DNA from: Microdochium bolleyi
Taxonomy: Eukaryota; Ascomycota; Sordariomycetes; Xylariales; Microdochiaceae
NCBI GenBank assembly: GCA_001566295.1
Contig: KQ964310.1
Span: 1-28,435, forward strand
DNA length: 28,435 bases
Direction of reading: 5' to 3'
Part shown: positions 10,981-21,315 of the stretch, piece after piece
Layout of the letters: each line of letters begins with the position of its first letter
Numbering within the stretch: the first letter of the stretch is position 1
The notes under the pieces: model-generated
What the model was told of the DNA's origin: nothing
Databases searched by the model: none
What the model saw: the letters and a program-made list of their open reading frames with translations, nothing else
Translations under genes and position numbers: made by a program

Positions 10981-11701
10981 GAGAAACATGCAGCCTAGCC
11001 AGAAAGAGATACAAGCTGGCCTGGCCAGCATATGCACGATTAATGTACAGGTGCACAGAGGGTCAAAGTGATGCTCCGGACTTGCCAATCTCACACGCAG
11101 CAAGTGTGTAACACCCGACACCCCGCTCCAACGGACTCTCCCGCGTAGAGCACGGGGTGCTTTTATCACGCGGTCCGCCGTGGGAGGGCAGTAACGTTAC
11201 GGGTGTTGAGAATTGTTAGCTTAGCTGGGTTTGTCTATCTCGGGCGGCCCCGCCACGTATTTCCGCCCTGCCCTGCTTCAGGGGTTCACGATGATTGCCA
11301 TGTCCTCATGTAGAGGGCTGCCATGTGGTGCAGCGGGCTATCCACGGGGCGTAAATATTGGGAGCAGCTTGCTCGTCAGTCAGGTATTGGTGTTACAGGA
11401 GCCGCCATCACGGCAGCCAGCACGAATAGATTAATTCCACGATGGAAGAAGAATACCAGGCACGCGAATTTCACAGGTGCATGCGAGACGCGTAAGACGT
11501 ACGCAGAGTGGTGCTGAAGGATCGGTTAATGAGTCATGTATTTTATTATGTGTATGTATATACTCGACTGGAAACATCTCTCCCAGCACAGCTTCAGGGA
11601 CCGATACGATCTATCTCGGTAGTAGACACACTCTTAATTGCATCAATAACTACATCAGCGATCCTTCTGGTCGACCGGAAAGCGGACGAGCACAAACAAC
11701 C
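10981..11701. other. Intergenic region downstream of GH28 gene
   Basis: About 720 bp with no recognisable gene. It should contain the 3' end of the polygalacturonase transcript near 11701. The stretch 11520-11650 is AT-richer than the surroundings. No repeats beyond the array at 10909 and no RNA gene were seen. Confidence 0.5.
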
Positions 11702-13530
11702 TTAGTTCCACGGCTTGACGGTGCTCGTCGCCATCGGCGCCGTGCACTTGTCAGCGAGTGCGGCCTTGGCCTCGGTCGAGTTGGCCGACACGCAGGGGAT
11801 GCCGAGGTCGCCCTTGATGCCGTCGCAGATGACGACGGCCTGCTTGTTGCCGCAGGGGGTCTCGATGTTGAAGTTCTTGAACTGGATATTCTCGCACACG
11901 GCATCCGGGCTGCTCGAGCAGGTGAGCCTGGCCACGGCGCGGCCGTACTTGCCGGAGGTAGAGCCGGTGAAGTTCTCGAAGAGGATGTTGGTCAGGTTCA
12001 TTTTGGAGGGGAACTTGGCGCAGGTGTCGGTGGGGATCTGTGAAAAGAAAAAACAACAGAAAAAGAGGTTGGTCAGTCCAACGTCCTCGGACCCTCGAAA
12101 TATAACTCCAAGTCTTCAAATAACTCACATTGAAGTAGCATGAATCAATAAAAGCGCTATATTCATTGTTCGCTTGCCAGAAATTGCTGTAATTGAGTCA
12201 GTAATCGAGTCGCGGGATGGTGGTGATGTTGTTGATGGTGTTTTCTTTTTTTTTTTTGGTGGGACCCCAAAGGGTGGGTTTCGCGCTTACCGGAAAGTGA
12301 TGTTATTGACGTATCCATAGCCGACATTCTCGCCGGCCCAGGTCTTGATGCGCGCGCCGTGCTGGCCGTTGAGCATCCAGACGTTCTCAATAACGACATC
12401 CTCGACGAAGGTCTTCTCGCCCTTGTACTGGCCGAGCGAGCCGATGGACTGGCCGTGAGTGCCGTTGCAGTACATGGTGTCCACGTGGATGTTGGTCGCG
12501 TTGGACTTAGGACTGAAGCAGTCGTCGCCGACGTCGGCCCAGACCTGCTTGACGCGGAGGTTCTCGATGTTCTGCGGTGGGGTGAGGAATGTTAGCATAA
12601 ACTCCCAGGACGATGCCAACTTGCAACATCCCGCGTCTAGGGAAGTCACAGGCACTCACCAAGCTGTCAAAGAAGTCAGAGTTCTTGGCCAGGGAGCTCG
12701 CGTTCGTGCTACGCGAAGTCACGAGGACGTTCTCGAACTCGATGTTCTTGGAGGTGACGATGAAGTTGGTCCAGCACGGCGAGTTCTTCTGGTGGATTCC
12801 GGAGATGGACAGGTCCGTCGCATTCTGCGCGTAGAAGAGAATGGGCCGCAGGTACTGGTTGGTCGGGTCCAGAATCTCCTTGCCGCTGAACTCGTCCCAC
12901 CAGCGCTGAGCATTGCCGTTGAGAGTGCCGTGGCCGTAAATCTGTAGAGGTCCGAGGGAGTGTTAGCCAGCTGCAAGCTTGTACACAAGTAGGGGCTAAC
13001 AGTGTAACAGCGCCGTGGCTCGCGCGGACTCGGTCGAGGAACCCCAGGACTCAAAATGCAGCACCACCCAGACTTCTTTCCAAGACACCACTGACCTTGA
13101 TCTTGTTGCCTCCCCACCTAGTGAACATGATAGAGTTCTGGAAGGGGTGCTTGAACGCATTGGCTTGCCAGTATGCCGTGTCGTTGGTGTACAAGATCTC
13201 GCCATCGAGCTGGATGTGAATATCGTTGAGGAAAGTCAGATCCAGGGGCTTGCCGATGACGTAGAGCTTGTCCTTCTCGAGCTTGAGCGTGCCGCCGTTG
13301 TTGGCGTCCTTGATGCCCTGGAGGAACTCGTCGGCGACGTCGTCGAGGTCGTTCTTGGACGCGCGGATCTTGACGACCTTGCGGCCGCAGTCGGGCTTGG
13401 GCGGCTTGTACGGGTGCTTCTCGCGAAACTCGATGATGTCCCGGGGCACGCCGGCGGGCAGCGCGACGTTGCTGGACAGCACGGCGTCGGCGAGCGCCGC
13501 GAGGGGCAGGAGGAGCGAGGAGAAGTGCAT
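11702..13530 (-). CDS. GH28 exo-polygalacturonase (secreted pectinase), five exons
   Basis: Exons 13530-13096, 12941-12660, 12571-12291, 12186-12129 and 12037-11702 give 463 residues. Every intron (154, 88, 104 and 91 nt) has a GT donor and CAG acceptor, the first two with clear CTAAC branch sites, and all phases agree. A signal peptide (about 1-18) is present. GH28 catalytic signatures are in order: NSD at 232-234 (in place of the usual NTD), GDD with D255 and D256, the G-T-H-G segment with H278, and RIK at 313-315. The C-N-G-T-H-G-Q-S-I-G-S-L-G context and length of about 460 fit exo-acting rather than endo-acting enzymes. It should hydrolyse galacturonic acid from the non-reducing end of pectate outside the cell. 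Several N-x-S/T sites suggest N-glycosylation. A cluster of CreA-type sites lies upstream. The exo assignment is from motif spacing, not alignment. Confidence 0.93.
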
Positions 13531-13641
13531 CTTGACTTGAGGCTCAAGGGGGTAGCGAAGAAGGGCAAGATTGGCAGGAGTAAGAGCTGCTGCTGAGGAG
13601 AAGAAGGGAACTTTCAGAGTCGCAACGGGATCAGCATGGCG

Positions 13642-13649
13642 ATATTTAA
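13642..13649 (-). promoter_or_regulatory. Probable TATA box of the GH28 gene
   Basis: TTAAATAT on the minus strand lies about 112 bp before the start codon at 13530. It is a variant of the TATA consensus but is well placed. Confidence 0.4.
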
Positions 13650-13728
13650 GCACGACCACCGGGACGCCTTTGTCACCCGTCATCGCAGCCGATACCCGAA
13701 GAAACAAGAATCATTCCACCTATCACGG

Positions 13729-13780
13729 CCCCAGCACCCCTTCCCCAGCTGCCAACCCCACGCCGGTCCACGATCCCCAG
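13729..13780 (-). promoter_or_regulatory. Cluster of three CreA/Cre1-type sites upstream of GH28
   Basis: Three CTGGGG hexamers on the minus strand (13734-13729, 13748-13743 and 13780-13775) fall within 52 bp, about 80 bp upstream of the TATA-like box. The known CreA consensus is SYGGRG, and closely spaced sites are the functional arrangement in Aspergillus and Trichoderma. Glucose repression of the pectinase is inferred. Such hexamers are also fairly frequent in GC-rich DNA. Confidence 0.45.
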
Positions 13781-14731
13781 AAAGCAACAATGCCTGGGCA
13801 GCGGGAGCCAAGACTAGGCGACTCTGGGCATAGCCCTACGGGGTCTAGCTTTAGCCGGCAGTTGGGGGCCCGGGGACCATGCAGTTGCGCCGGGGTCCTC
13901 GGGGCGCTGGTGGCTTCTCATTAGTGGAAATCGGCGGCCGTTGTCTTTCCGCGAGATTAGATCTGCGGGTGCTCCCCCGGTCCTGCATCTGGGGTAACCC
14001 TCCTCCAACTCTTCTCCGCCTGAGGGGAGACGACGAATCATGGGCGAGCCCTGTGACGCCTCGACGGGGTTTTTCCCCAAAAGACCGGTTTTCTGTGAGA
14101 TTGTCAACGAACGATGGCAATTAAGCGACATGACTCGGCTAGCTGTGCTGCATCTTCACACCGGAGAGCTGTCCCTGATGGGCGAGGACGAAAAGCCTCC
14201 AATCAGAGGATGCAGATGATGTGGCAGGAATTTCCGCCGTTTTGGTCTCTTTTTCTCACTTGCGATTTAATCAGGCGGGCATGGCAGATCCGGACTTGTG
14301 CTCGTGCATTGCGGTGCAAGAACGGGCCCCTCGGCACGGCCCAAACCCCAGAAAAAGTCAGAAAAATGCTGGGCCCTGCGGCCAAGGGCACGCTGCGTGT
14401 GGACCCCAAAACGAATACGACGTGTCACGGCCCCAGCGCCCGACACCGGCGACCAGCTCCTGGCCCGTGACCACGTCCCAGGATCCAGGCCCGTGGCTCA
14501 GGGCTCCAATGAGCATCTGCTGCGGCATCTGGTAGGCTACCAAGCTATGCAGAGCATCGCTCGTGGAGACTTGCGGAAGTCCTTTTGCGGAATGTCGTCA
14601 GGCATGTCCATGAGACTGATTGTTCCGCCGACGTCTCGGGCGTAAAGGCACAGGTTAAAGGCGCGTGGCACTCATTACGCTCGACTCATGCGGGTGACCT
14701 CACTATTGTGATGATCCGCACTGGTTCTGTC

Positions 14732-14986
14732 TCAATGCAGCTTGGCCGTCTCGACAGGGCAGGACCCGCGCAGCTGGAGCAGCGAGTAGTGGAACGGTGT
14801 AGCCACCCACGACTTGGGCCCGGGATACTTGCTCAGAGGGTGGAGGAAGATATTGTATACAGCCATGATGCCGTAGTAGACGACAGGCGAGGCCACAAGG
14901 GCCGCAGCTAGCCATGGCAGGGCATCCTTGGTGAGGAAGTCCGAAGGCATAAAGCCCTCCGGAATGGAGTTGGACAGCAGAGGCAT
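14732..14986 (-). pseudogene. Truncated cytochrome P450 N-terminus
   Basis: An 84-codon frame starting at 14986 shows a typical fungal microsomal P450 N-terminus: a hydrophobic anchor (about residues 24-47), then FLHPLSKYPGPKSW, the Pro-rich hinge, and a segment ending VETAKLH. In intact relatives (CYP65-like families) this is followed by E-K-Y-G-P-V-V-R-I. Here a TGA follows LH directly. Skipping one T would give H-E-T-E-P-V-R-I, which looks like the decayed continuation. Neither the I-helix, the ExxR motif nor the Cys heme loop is found downstream, and only 1.2 kb remains before the GH28 gene, too little for the missing 400 or so residues. A TATA box still sits 80 bp upstream. A short expressed protein cannot be excluded, but it could not bind heme. 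Confidence 0.75.
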
Positions 14987-15865
14987 GGTCGAGGTGTGCC
15001 TGATGGTGGTGCTGAGTTTGCAGTGAAGCAGGACGTCGGAATTGACCAGTTTTGCCCGTTGGGTTGCTTTATAGGCGTGAGCATGACGCTGGACTTGCAC
15101 AAATGCAACTCCACCCACGACTCGGCAGCTGGAGCTGCCGGAGTCTGTCATAGGCTCTTTTATGCCGGGTACCTGTACACATTTCCGGCACGAGCAATGC
15201 ACAACTCTTGTGCTCTCCATCGGCCTCGCCGTCGCCGGCAGCCACGTGCAGTTATGCTTGCCGCCGACCTTGCACCGGCCCGTCCAGGGACGCGTACACG
15301 CATGCGTTGTTGTCACAAACCTTGCCCCGGTCAGCACGGTGATTTCTGCAAGGGCTGTTATCCGGACCATCCGCACACACACCCCTTCGAGGCTCTTGGC
15401 GTCTTGGCCGACTTGGAGAAGCAGCACGGTCACAGGGCATTGCACTCACACGAGCCGAGAGTGCCGCACATTGAGGTACCTTCACATAGCCCAAAGACCA
15501 CCACCAAATATGCTCCGCAGAGCCCTGAGACGCCTGCCTGAACCACTCGTTGAAGCCCTTGCTGGAGGGCTTGGCATGGCCCTTCAAACCAACAGGCCAT
15601 GCCCTGATCTGGTGTTCGTCCTGAAAAAGTTGCGCGCGTGTTCTGCAAGCCTCGTGTTTCCGCAGACACAGTGCCACGGTCGTCCACGGACGGACCACAC
15701 TCCGCGCAACTCGGCCACACCCTCACTACAAGAACAAACCCTCCACGGCCCCGGCCTCGGGTCGAGAGCTGCCTCCCAGCCGCAGCAATGACTGGCGAAC
15801 AGATCTTCCTCTCCGTCTTCTGGCTTACCGCCCTCTTAAGCTTGTTTGACATTCAGGGCATGTTC
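14987..15865. other. Spacer between two decayed loci
   Basis: About 880 bp. The part next to 14986 is the former P450 promoter. The rest contains several long overlapping frames on both strands (up to 209 codons) but none shows a domain or a plausible start, so I call no gene. A 26-codon hydrophobic frame at 15788-15868 directly precedes the broken frame downstream and might be its remnant 5' part. Confidence 0.45.
15067..15073 (-). promoter_or_regulatory. TATA box of the truncated P450
   Basis: TATAAAG on the minus strand lies 81 bp upstream of the P450 start codon at 14986. Its preservation suggests that the coding damage is recent or that transcription continues. Confidence 0.45.
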
Positions 15866-16604
15866 TAGAAAAGTGTGCGCAGGATCGCACGATCTGCACC
15901 AGTACCACCATTCACAGCTCCCCGCCTATCCGGCGGGCCTGAGCACCGCCGCGAGAGCGTAGCGGCCGCGGTCGACCTCATCTCACTCTTCCACCAACAC
16001 GACTCCTTCCAGCAGCGCTTCGTGGTGGCGCTGGACAGAGGCCTGGCTGACTGCTTCTCCCAGCCCGACTGCGAAGACACCATGTTCTGGGCCCTGTTCG
16101 CTTCGCTGAACGGTTAAGACATGGAAGCAGCCCGGGAGTCATGCGCGGATCCGTATCTCGTCTGGCTCCGGCAGGAGCGCGGGGACGCGTTCAAGTTCGA
16201 GGACACGGAGTTGTACAACTCCGCGCGGCGCAAAACTGCGGACGAGTGGCCGTCCTCAGCCGAGGCTGTGCGTCAGGTCCCGGAGATCGTTGCGGAGACT
16301 GGTGGACGAGGGCTATCTCCAAAAGCTCGCCAGGCGTCCCCGCGGCCGGGACACTGTCGAACTCGCCACGAGTGATTTTGCACAAAATTTCAACGAGGAG
16401 TTCGAGCGCGAGATGGCCTCCCTGCGTGCTCCAGAAGCGGATTCACGTTCGCCTGGAACGTATTTGGGTTTCACCTTGAAAGGGAGGATGGATCTAGTAA
16501 AGCGCTTGCGAAGAGTTGTGAGGTCATGGAAAGGCTCTGACTCTGGTTCCAAGTACACGAGACAATGCCGGCAGTGCCTATTCGATCGCTGGGCTGATAC
16601 CTGA
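15866..16604 (+). pseudogene. Broken reading frame of unknown family
   Basis: Three consecutive plus-strand pieces read like one protein with two breaks. The first (15866-16117) includes a protein-like stretch with DLISLFHQHDSFQQRF and DTMFWALFASLNG, ending in TAA. The second continues in the same frame (16118-16290) with DPYLVWLRQERGDAFKFED. The text then continues in another frame (16293-16604) with RRLVDEGYLQKL and FNEEFEREMASL. Amphipathic helices and a natural residue mix suggest that this was once coding. I do not recognise the family. An intron using the GTTAAG at the first break could repair it in principle, but I see no good acceptor. Decay is inferred from a stop plus a frameshift. 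Confidence 0.4.
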
Positions 16605-17053
16605 TCATCATCTTTGGGCATCATAGGCGTAGCACCCTCTGAACCCTCCGCTTTTTCTCCCGTGGGCGTTTTCTAGCTCCCTGACAGACAAAGTTTTGGT
16701 GGATGTAGTCAGAAGAACCGCTTGGCAGTTATGGGTTCGCTGTAAGGATTTATGGTAGTCAACTCTCCTCACAGACACTAGGTCCTTTAGTCCGAGGTCG
16801 CGTATGTTGAGTCTCTGTTTCACGTTGCATGATACTGAAAGTAGAACTCGACAGAGTACACATGGACACCAAGTCTATTGAGTAACTCAAGATATGCAAG
16901 CACGGAGGGAGGACATGCTCTGAAAAAGAACGGGGCTTTTGTGCTGACAGACTCGAAATGACTTGAATGTGCTGTGCAACAACCACACAGCAACACAACA
17001 ACCCCAAGTCCGGGGACGAGCACTCTCTGAAAGAGTAACATGCTTCCGGCAAA
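16605..17053. other. Convergent spacer before the sugar transporter
   Basis: About 450 bp without a recognisable gene; it should contain the 3' untranslated region of the transporter. Frames here show no domain pattern. Confidence 0.5.
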
Positions 17054-19178
17054 TCATCTGTCGTCGTTGATGTCGACGACAGTCTTCTTCCACCTGCGCG
17101 CGGGAGTCTTGCGCTTGAACAGGATGTCGATCTCGCGGTACGACCGGCCCTTCATCTCGGGCAGGTAGAAGTACGCCACGACGAAGCAGAACAGGCCGGT
17201 GGCGCCCCAGACGTAGCCGCACTTGCCGCCGAGGTTTCCGCCCTGTGTGTGAGGGAGAGTTGTGAGCACGGTATCCATCGATGGGCTAGGTGGGGTTCTG
17301 ACGCGAGGGCGGGAAATAAGCTTACAGTAGGATTGAGCATGTAACTTCCCAGGAAGATGCACGGGATCTCCACGACGTAGTAGCAGGCACGGCCCATGCC
17401 TGTCGTCAGCGGGCGGAGCCGGATCGCGGATGTCTCGCCGATGATGACCCACGAGGCCGGCGCCGCGCCCAGGGTGAATAGCACGGAGATGATCAGGCCG
17501 AGCGAGGCCTGTGCCAACGACGCCGGCGCTGATATGCCGCAGGACCCGGCGACGCCGAGAGCGATGAGCAGGACGACGTTCACGGCCGAGCCCCAGAGGT
17601 AGATTGTCCGGCGGCCGAGATAGGTGGTGAGGAACCAGGAGAGCATGACGGCGATGAGCTGCAGGGCCGAGGTGATGAGGCCGAGAGCGAACGCTAGGTT
17701 GGTGCTAACACCAGCCTCTGTGTGGATGTTTATCAGTCATGCGGCTTGGCAACAAAGCTGAAAAATGAAATTATCGGATTTGAGGAGCGAGAGATGGCCT
17801 CTTACGTTTGAAGAAGTAGACTGCTTGGTTGGCGATGAGATTGCCTGTCAGGTTCTGTGCCGCGTAGACACCACAGACGATCAAGGTGCGGTACAGATCC
17901 GATCCCTTGAAGAGCTCGAGGTGATTGGGGTCCTTGGTCGTCTCCTCGAGTTCTATGACACGACGCATCATTGCGACGGTCTCCGAGACGGCGGTCTTTC
18001 CCTTGTTCCCTAGTCGCTCGACAGCTTTGGCAGCATCGTCCAGGCGACCCTTGCGGACGAGCCACCAGGGTGATTCGGGCCCGAAGAAGATCAAGATCGC
18101 CAGCGGCGTGGGGAACATCCACTGGAGGGCGATGGGGATTCTTGGAAGATGTTAGTCAAGATCTCGACCATGGGCGGCGGAAAAATCTGAGAGGCTTCCT
18201 GAAACATCGCCAACATTGCAACGAAGTGGGCGACGGTGATGGACAGAGCTTGCCAAGTAATTTCAGATATGGACAGACTCGGCCATAAAAGAAAAGAGAG
18301 ATACTCACTTGTAGGAACTGGCGTCGAGATTCGCGTTGTAAACGTACGTCACAGCGCCAACGACAATACTGCCGATTGCCCAGCAAGCCTGTAGGATCTG
18401 TGTGCACGGCGCTCGAAGTCTAAGAGGCACAATCTCGCTACAATATGCCGGGGCGTTCGCAATGAATATTCCCCAGGGCTGCGAGGGTTTTTCAGATCAG
18501 CCGTGTTTCTCAGCCATGTATGGATGGGCCAGGATCAGTCTCACAATGCCTTCGAGTAGCTGTGCCACAAAAAACACAGGTAGCGAATCTCCAAAATAGA
18601 AGATGAAGATGAAACCGTTGAGGGCCATCAGGCCGATCAACGTGGCCCACCGGTACCCAATCCAGCTTGTCAGGGGCCCGGCGACCATCACGCCTATGAG
18701 AGCGCCAAGCTGGCCGGCCATCTGCAGGGCAAACTGCCAGCTTGTCGCAATGACTGTCGTATTCGTGGCGGGGTCGTACTCGCCGAACCGGCTCGCAAAG
18801 GCCGGCAGGGCGATGAAGTTGTTGATGAGGAAGACATCGTAGGCTTCCATGATCTACTTCGCGCACTGCGGTCAGTACATGAAGGTCACTTTCCAATGAA
18901 CTAGTCTCCATCCGAAAGCTGTGACTTACAATCGTGAAGGACATGATGAATGCCCACAGCGCCGCCATAGGGTATTCCCTCACGGCCTCCAGCACGCCCA
19001 TGTTGTACTCGGCGTTCTCGGCCTCGACGGCACCGGCCTTGTAGGCGGCCGCGTCGGCTTTCTCGTTGATGTCGTCGGCATGCTCGCCGTGCGCTGCGAA
19101 AGCAGACTCGGTGTCATGCTTGCTGATGCTGCTGTGTGGCTCGGAGGGGGCCGTAGGCCCGACCTTCTTTTCCTCCAT
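17054..19178 (-). CDS. MFS sugar porter, alpha-glucoside/maltose permease type, six exons
   Basis: Exons 19178-18930, 18853-18545, 18478-18309, 18140-17806, 17717-17326 and 17242-17054 give 547 residues. All five introns (76, 66, 168, 88 and 83 nt) are GT..AG with consistent phases. The protein has an acidic cytosolic N-terminus of about 70 residues, then the usual 12-helix sugar porter. Visible signatures include MEAYDVFLINNF in helix 1, GYRWATLIGL between helices 2 and 3, LLEGIPWGIF, the PESPWWLVRKGR sequence ending the first half, and a PEMKGRSYREID end motif. These match the fungal maltose/alpha-glucoside permease branch of the family more than hexose transporters. It should import sugar with protons across the plasma membrane. 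An apparent premature stop near 18483 is inside an intron (18479-18544), so the gene is intact. Substrate is inferred from family resemblance. Confidence 0.92.
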
Positions 19179-19330
19179 GTTGTGCTGGTAACGTGCTTGA
19201 GCCGCACGACTGACAAAGTGTTACAATGGCTTGTCTTTTGGGAGGGATCCAGGTACAAAGAGCAGATCAGTGAGTACCAAGGGATAGTTAAGACGGAAAA
19301 ACAGACAGCACCAGGCGGGAATGCCAGCTT

Positions 19331-19338
19331 GTATATAC
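19331..19338 (-). promoter_or_regulatory. Probable TATA box of the sugar porter
   Basis: GTATATAC lies about 155 bp upstream of the start codon at 19178, leaving room for a leader of roughly 120 nt. It is palindromic, so direction is assigned from the neighbouring gene. Confidence 0.45.
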
Positions 19339-19491
19339 TCGGCACCACGTGCGGGATTTCATGCTACAACGGCTACCCTCCGCACGGCACGCTTGGCCTG
19401 GAGCGGCGGGCGATCGTCACCGCTCTCCATCCACGATACGATGTCCAATGCGGAGACGGCCACGAATCGAAACGTGGAGGTATGGAGGATT

Positions 19492-19518
19492 CTGGGGGAA
19501 AAGAGGAGCACACTGGGG
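19492..19518 (+). promoter_or_regulatory. Pair of CreA/Cre1-type sites upstream of the sugar porter
   Basis: Two CTGGGG hexamers at 19492-19497 and 19513-19518 lie 21 bp apart, about 315-340 bp upstream of the transporter start. A CCGGGG (19787-19792 region) lies further up. They match SYGGRG; paired spacing is the form known to work for carbon catabolite repression. Function is inferred. Confidence 0.35.
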
Positions 19519-19951
19519 GAGTGGTGGACACGACACGGGGCAAAGCCGACCGAGTCACAGCGGATGAGATGTTATGAATTCGTCACCCTCTCCGAGCCCG
19601 AGACAGCGAACGCGTGGAGCCGAAGTCTCCTCCCATCTCCGCCCTGTAGCGGGCCCACGGGGCACCTGCGCACAAAAGGTGGACGCTGTGATACGAGCCC
19701 TACGTCACTATTCGCGGAGGATAGCCGAATAGAAAACTTGTGGATGGCACGAAGAACTGTCGGTGGGCTTCCCATGGCGTCGAATCACCGGGGATTCTTC
19801 AGCAAAACTAATGTCCGCAGAGTGAGAGCTGTCGTGGACTGGCAAGCTACATCATCCTCTCAGACCAACATCTCGCAGGGTCTTACAGACACCCTCTGTC
19901 ACGCCAGACATCTCTGAAGTTGCAGGGGCAATCACTAGCTTAGCTCCGGAG

Positions 19952-19989
19952 CAGATCTGCATGTGGAAGCCAGATCTGCATGTGGAAGC
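19952..19989 (+). repeat. Perfect 19-bp tandem duplication
   Basis: The unit CAGATCTGCATGTGGAAGC occurs twice head to tail (19952-19970 and 19971-19989) with no mismatch. Each unit contains the palindrome CAGATCTG. It is in non-coding DNA 0.8 kb upstream of the transporter. Confidence 0.95.
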
Positions 19990-21315
19990 TCCAGATTTTC
20001 CTGCCACGTGCTCTAGACGCGCCAATCACTGGTCTTGCCAGTTGTCTGAGCTTAGCCGCCAACGCCGAGGAAAACCAAGCTTTGCGCCTCAATGCTTAGT
20101 CTTGGCCTTCCCCCCCTGAATGCTCCACACTTTGCCAGCCAGCCAGCGTCATTCCTTGTCAGCATCCACAGATTGTCGTCTATGGGAGACACAACGCTTT
20201 TGAGCGGCTGGTGCATGAATGGTCACGGCATTATTGCTCAAGACAGATGCATGCGTGTATTCAGAAACAGATATGTGCCAAGGTCTTCGGCATCGATGAC
20301 AAAGAAGGCTGCTCGTGCCGAGCCGCGTCAGATCTGCAGCTCGCTTGGCATGGCAACCATGCGGAACCTTCCACGTCCCCCGGTCTCTTTCGGCAGTTGC
20401 CGCAGGCATGTTCCGAATCCGTGGCCACATGACTCGCGTGCAATACAGTCGTATCAGTCGTAACGCCAAAGTGTCATTGCAGGTGAAGGGTATCGAGACC
20501 GTCCTTCACGACCTGCATGAGCCGATTTTCAGCCAGTCAAAGCCGGTGGCACATCATACGAGTCTGCCTTGGCAGCTCATAGACAGCTTGAAGAGGCAGC
20601 CAACCATCGCAGCATATGAGCTTCCAACTCTGCCATACGTTTCTGCGCGTCAAGGGGAAGATGGCTAGCCCCTTCCAGCTGCCGAGCCCGGGGCCCGCAC
20701 ACTTTGAGGCCACTTGTCACGATCCGATCCTCGGGGTCAACCGACTGTTCGGGCTTCGATATTTCTTTCTAGAAAGTAGGTAAAGCTTACGCAGTATCAC
20801 AACTGTCGAACACCGTTTATCTCTTCGTTGTTGTCGTGTCTCTCGGAAGATATACTACTCTCGTCAATTGACTAGTTGAAGTGATAGGTGAGAATGATAC
20901 TCAGATTAGTTGCTGAAGTATTAAGGTGACGATTGTCAAATTTCATTTGCTGACAATTCAAAGGCCACTACTTTTGCCAACCTTGCTCCATCGGCCACAG
21001 GAGGGAATCAACAGCTCTTCACGTGACAGGAACATCGTCGTAGCCTCTCAGAGAGTGATCAGTCTTCAGCTTTTGCATACATGGAGCTTCTGACTGCAGC
21101 TCACCACTGATACCACACCACAAGTAGTGCGGTCGCAATTGGCTTCGCGTACTACATGAATGCTTGGGCTTCATTCATGAATCCAATTTTGCCACTTGCA
21201 TATGTGTGACCCTTCGCGCATGGTGCTGGACAAACCAGCATCAGAGCGCTGCTCTAGCAAGAGAGCCCGTCGCGGGAAAGCATTAGCCGCCCTTTACCGT
21301 ACAGGGGAAAGCCAG

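Larger units (their letters stand above)
13531..14731. other. GH28 promoter region and spacer
   Basis: About 1.2 kb. The 300 bp next to 13530 hold the GH28 core promoter and a CTGGGG cluster. The remainder (about 13850-14730) lies where the rest of the truncated P450 should be, but no P450 motif (ExxR or the Cys heme loop) is seen in any frame. A short near-identical segment, TCACGGCCCCAGC, occurs at about 13723 and again near 14426. Confidence 0.5.
19179..21315. other. 2.1-kb gene-poor region
   Basis: The part next to 19178 holds the transporter promoter. Frames of up to 198 codons occur (19321-19917, 20092-20668), but none has a domain, a plausible start context or splice-linked partners. 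The stretch 20760-20960 is AT-richer and holds a CTTTCTAGAAAG palindrome near 20765-20776 and an imperfect 10-bp inverted repeat (20932-20957). The 19-bp tandem duplication at 19952 is listed separately. I see no RNA gene or complete transposon. Confidence 0.5.

Noticed and set aside
10858..11169. 103-codon minus-strand frame through the 8-bp repeat
   Set aside because: Its repeated peptide comes only from the microsatellite; the remainder has no protein-like pattern.
13531..13707. Longer N-terminus of the GH28 protein from an in-frame ATG at 13707
   Set aside because: It would place 59 residues ahead of a clear signal peptide and include the TATA-like box; the start at 13530 fits better.
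14113..14731. Continuation of the P450 downstream of the stop
   Set aside because: After a short possible H-E-T-E-P-V-R-I no P450 motif appears in any frame and further stops follow, so I did not extend the pseudogene.
18483..18544. Apparent premature stop in the sugar porter
   Set aside because: The stop lies in a 66-nt intron (GTGAGA..CGCAG); splicing restores LLEGI followed by PWGIF, the expected family sequence.
19321..19917. 198-codon plus-strand frame in the transporter promoter
   Set aside because: No family pattern, opposite to the transporter promoter, and it overlaps the TATA and CreA-type sites.
20092..20668. Frames of 117-123 codons in the 2-kb gene-poor region
   Set aside because: Overlapping frames on both strands of similar length, with no domain and no splice-linked continuation.
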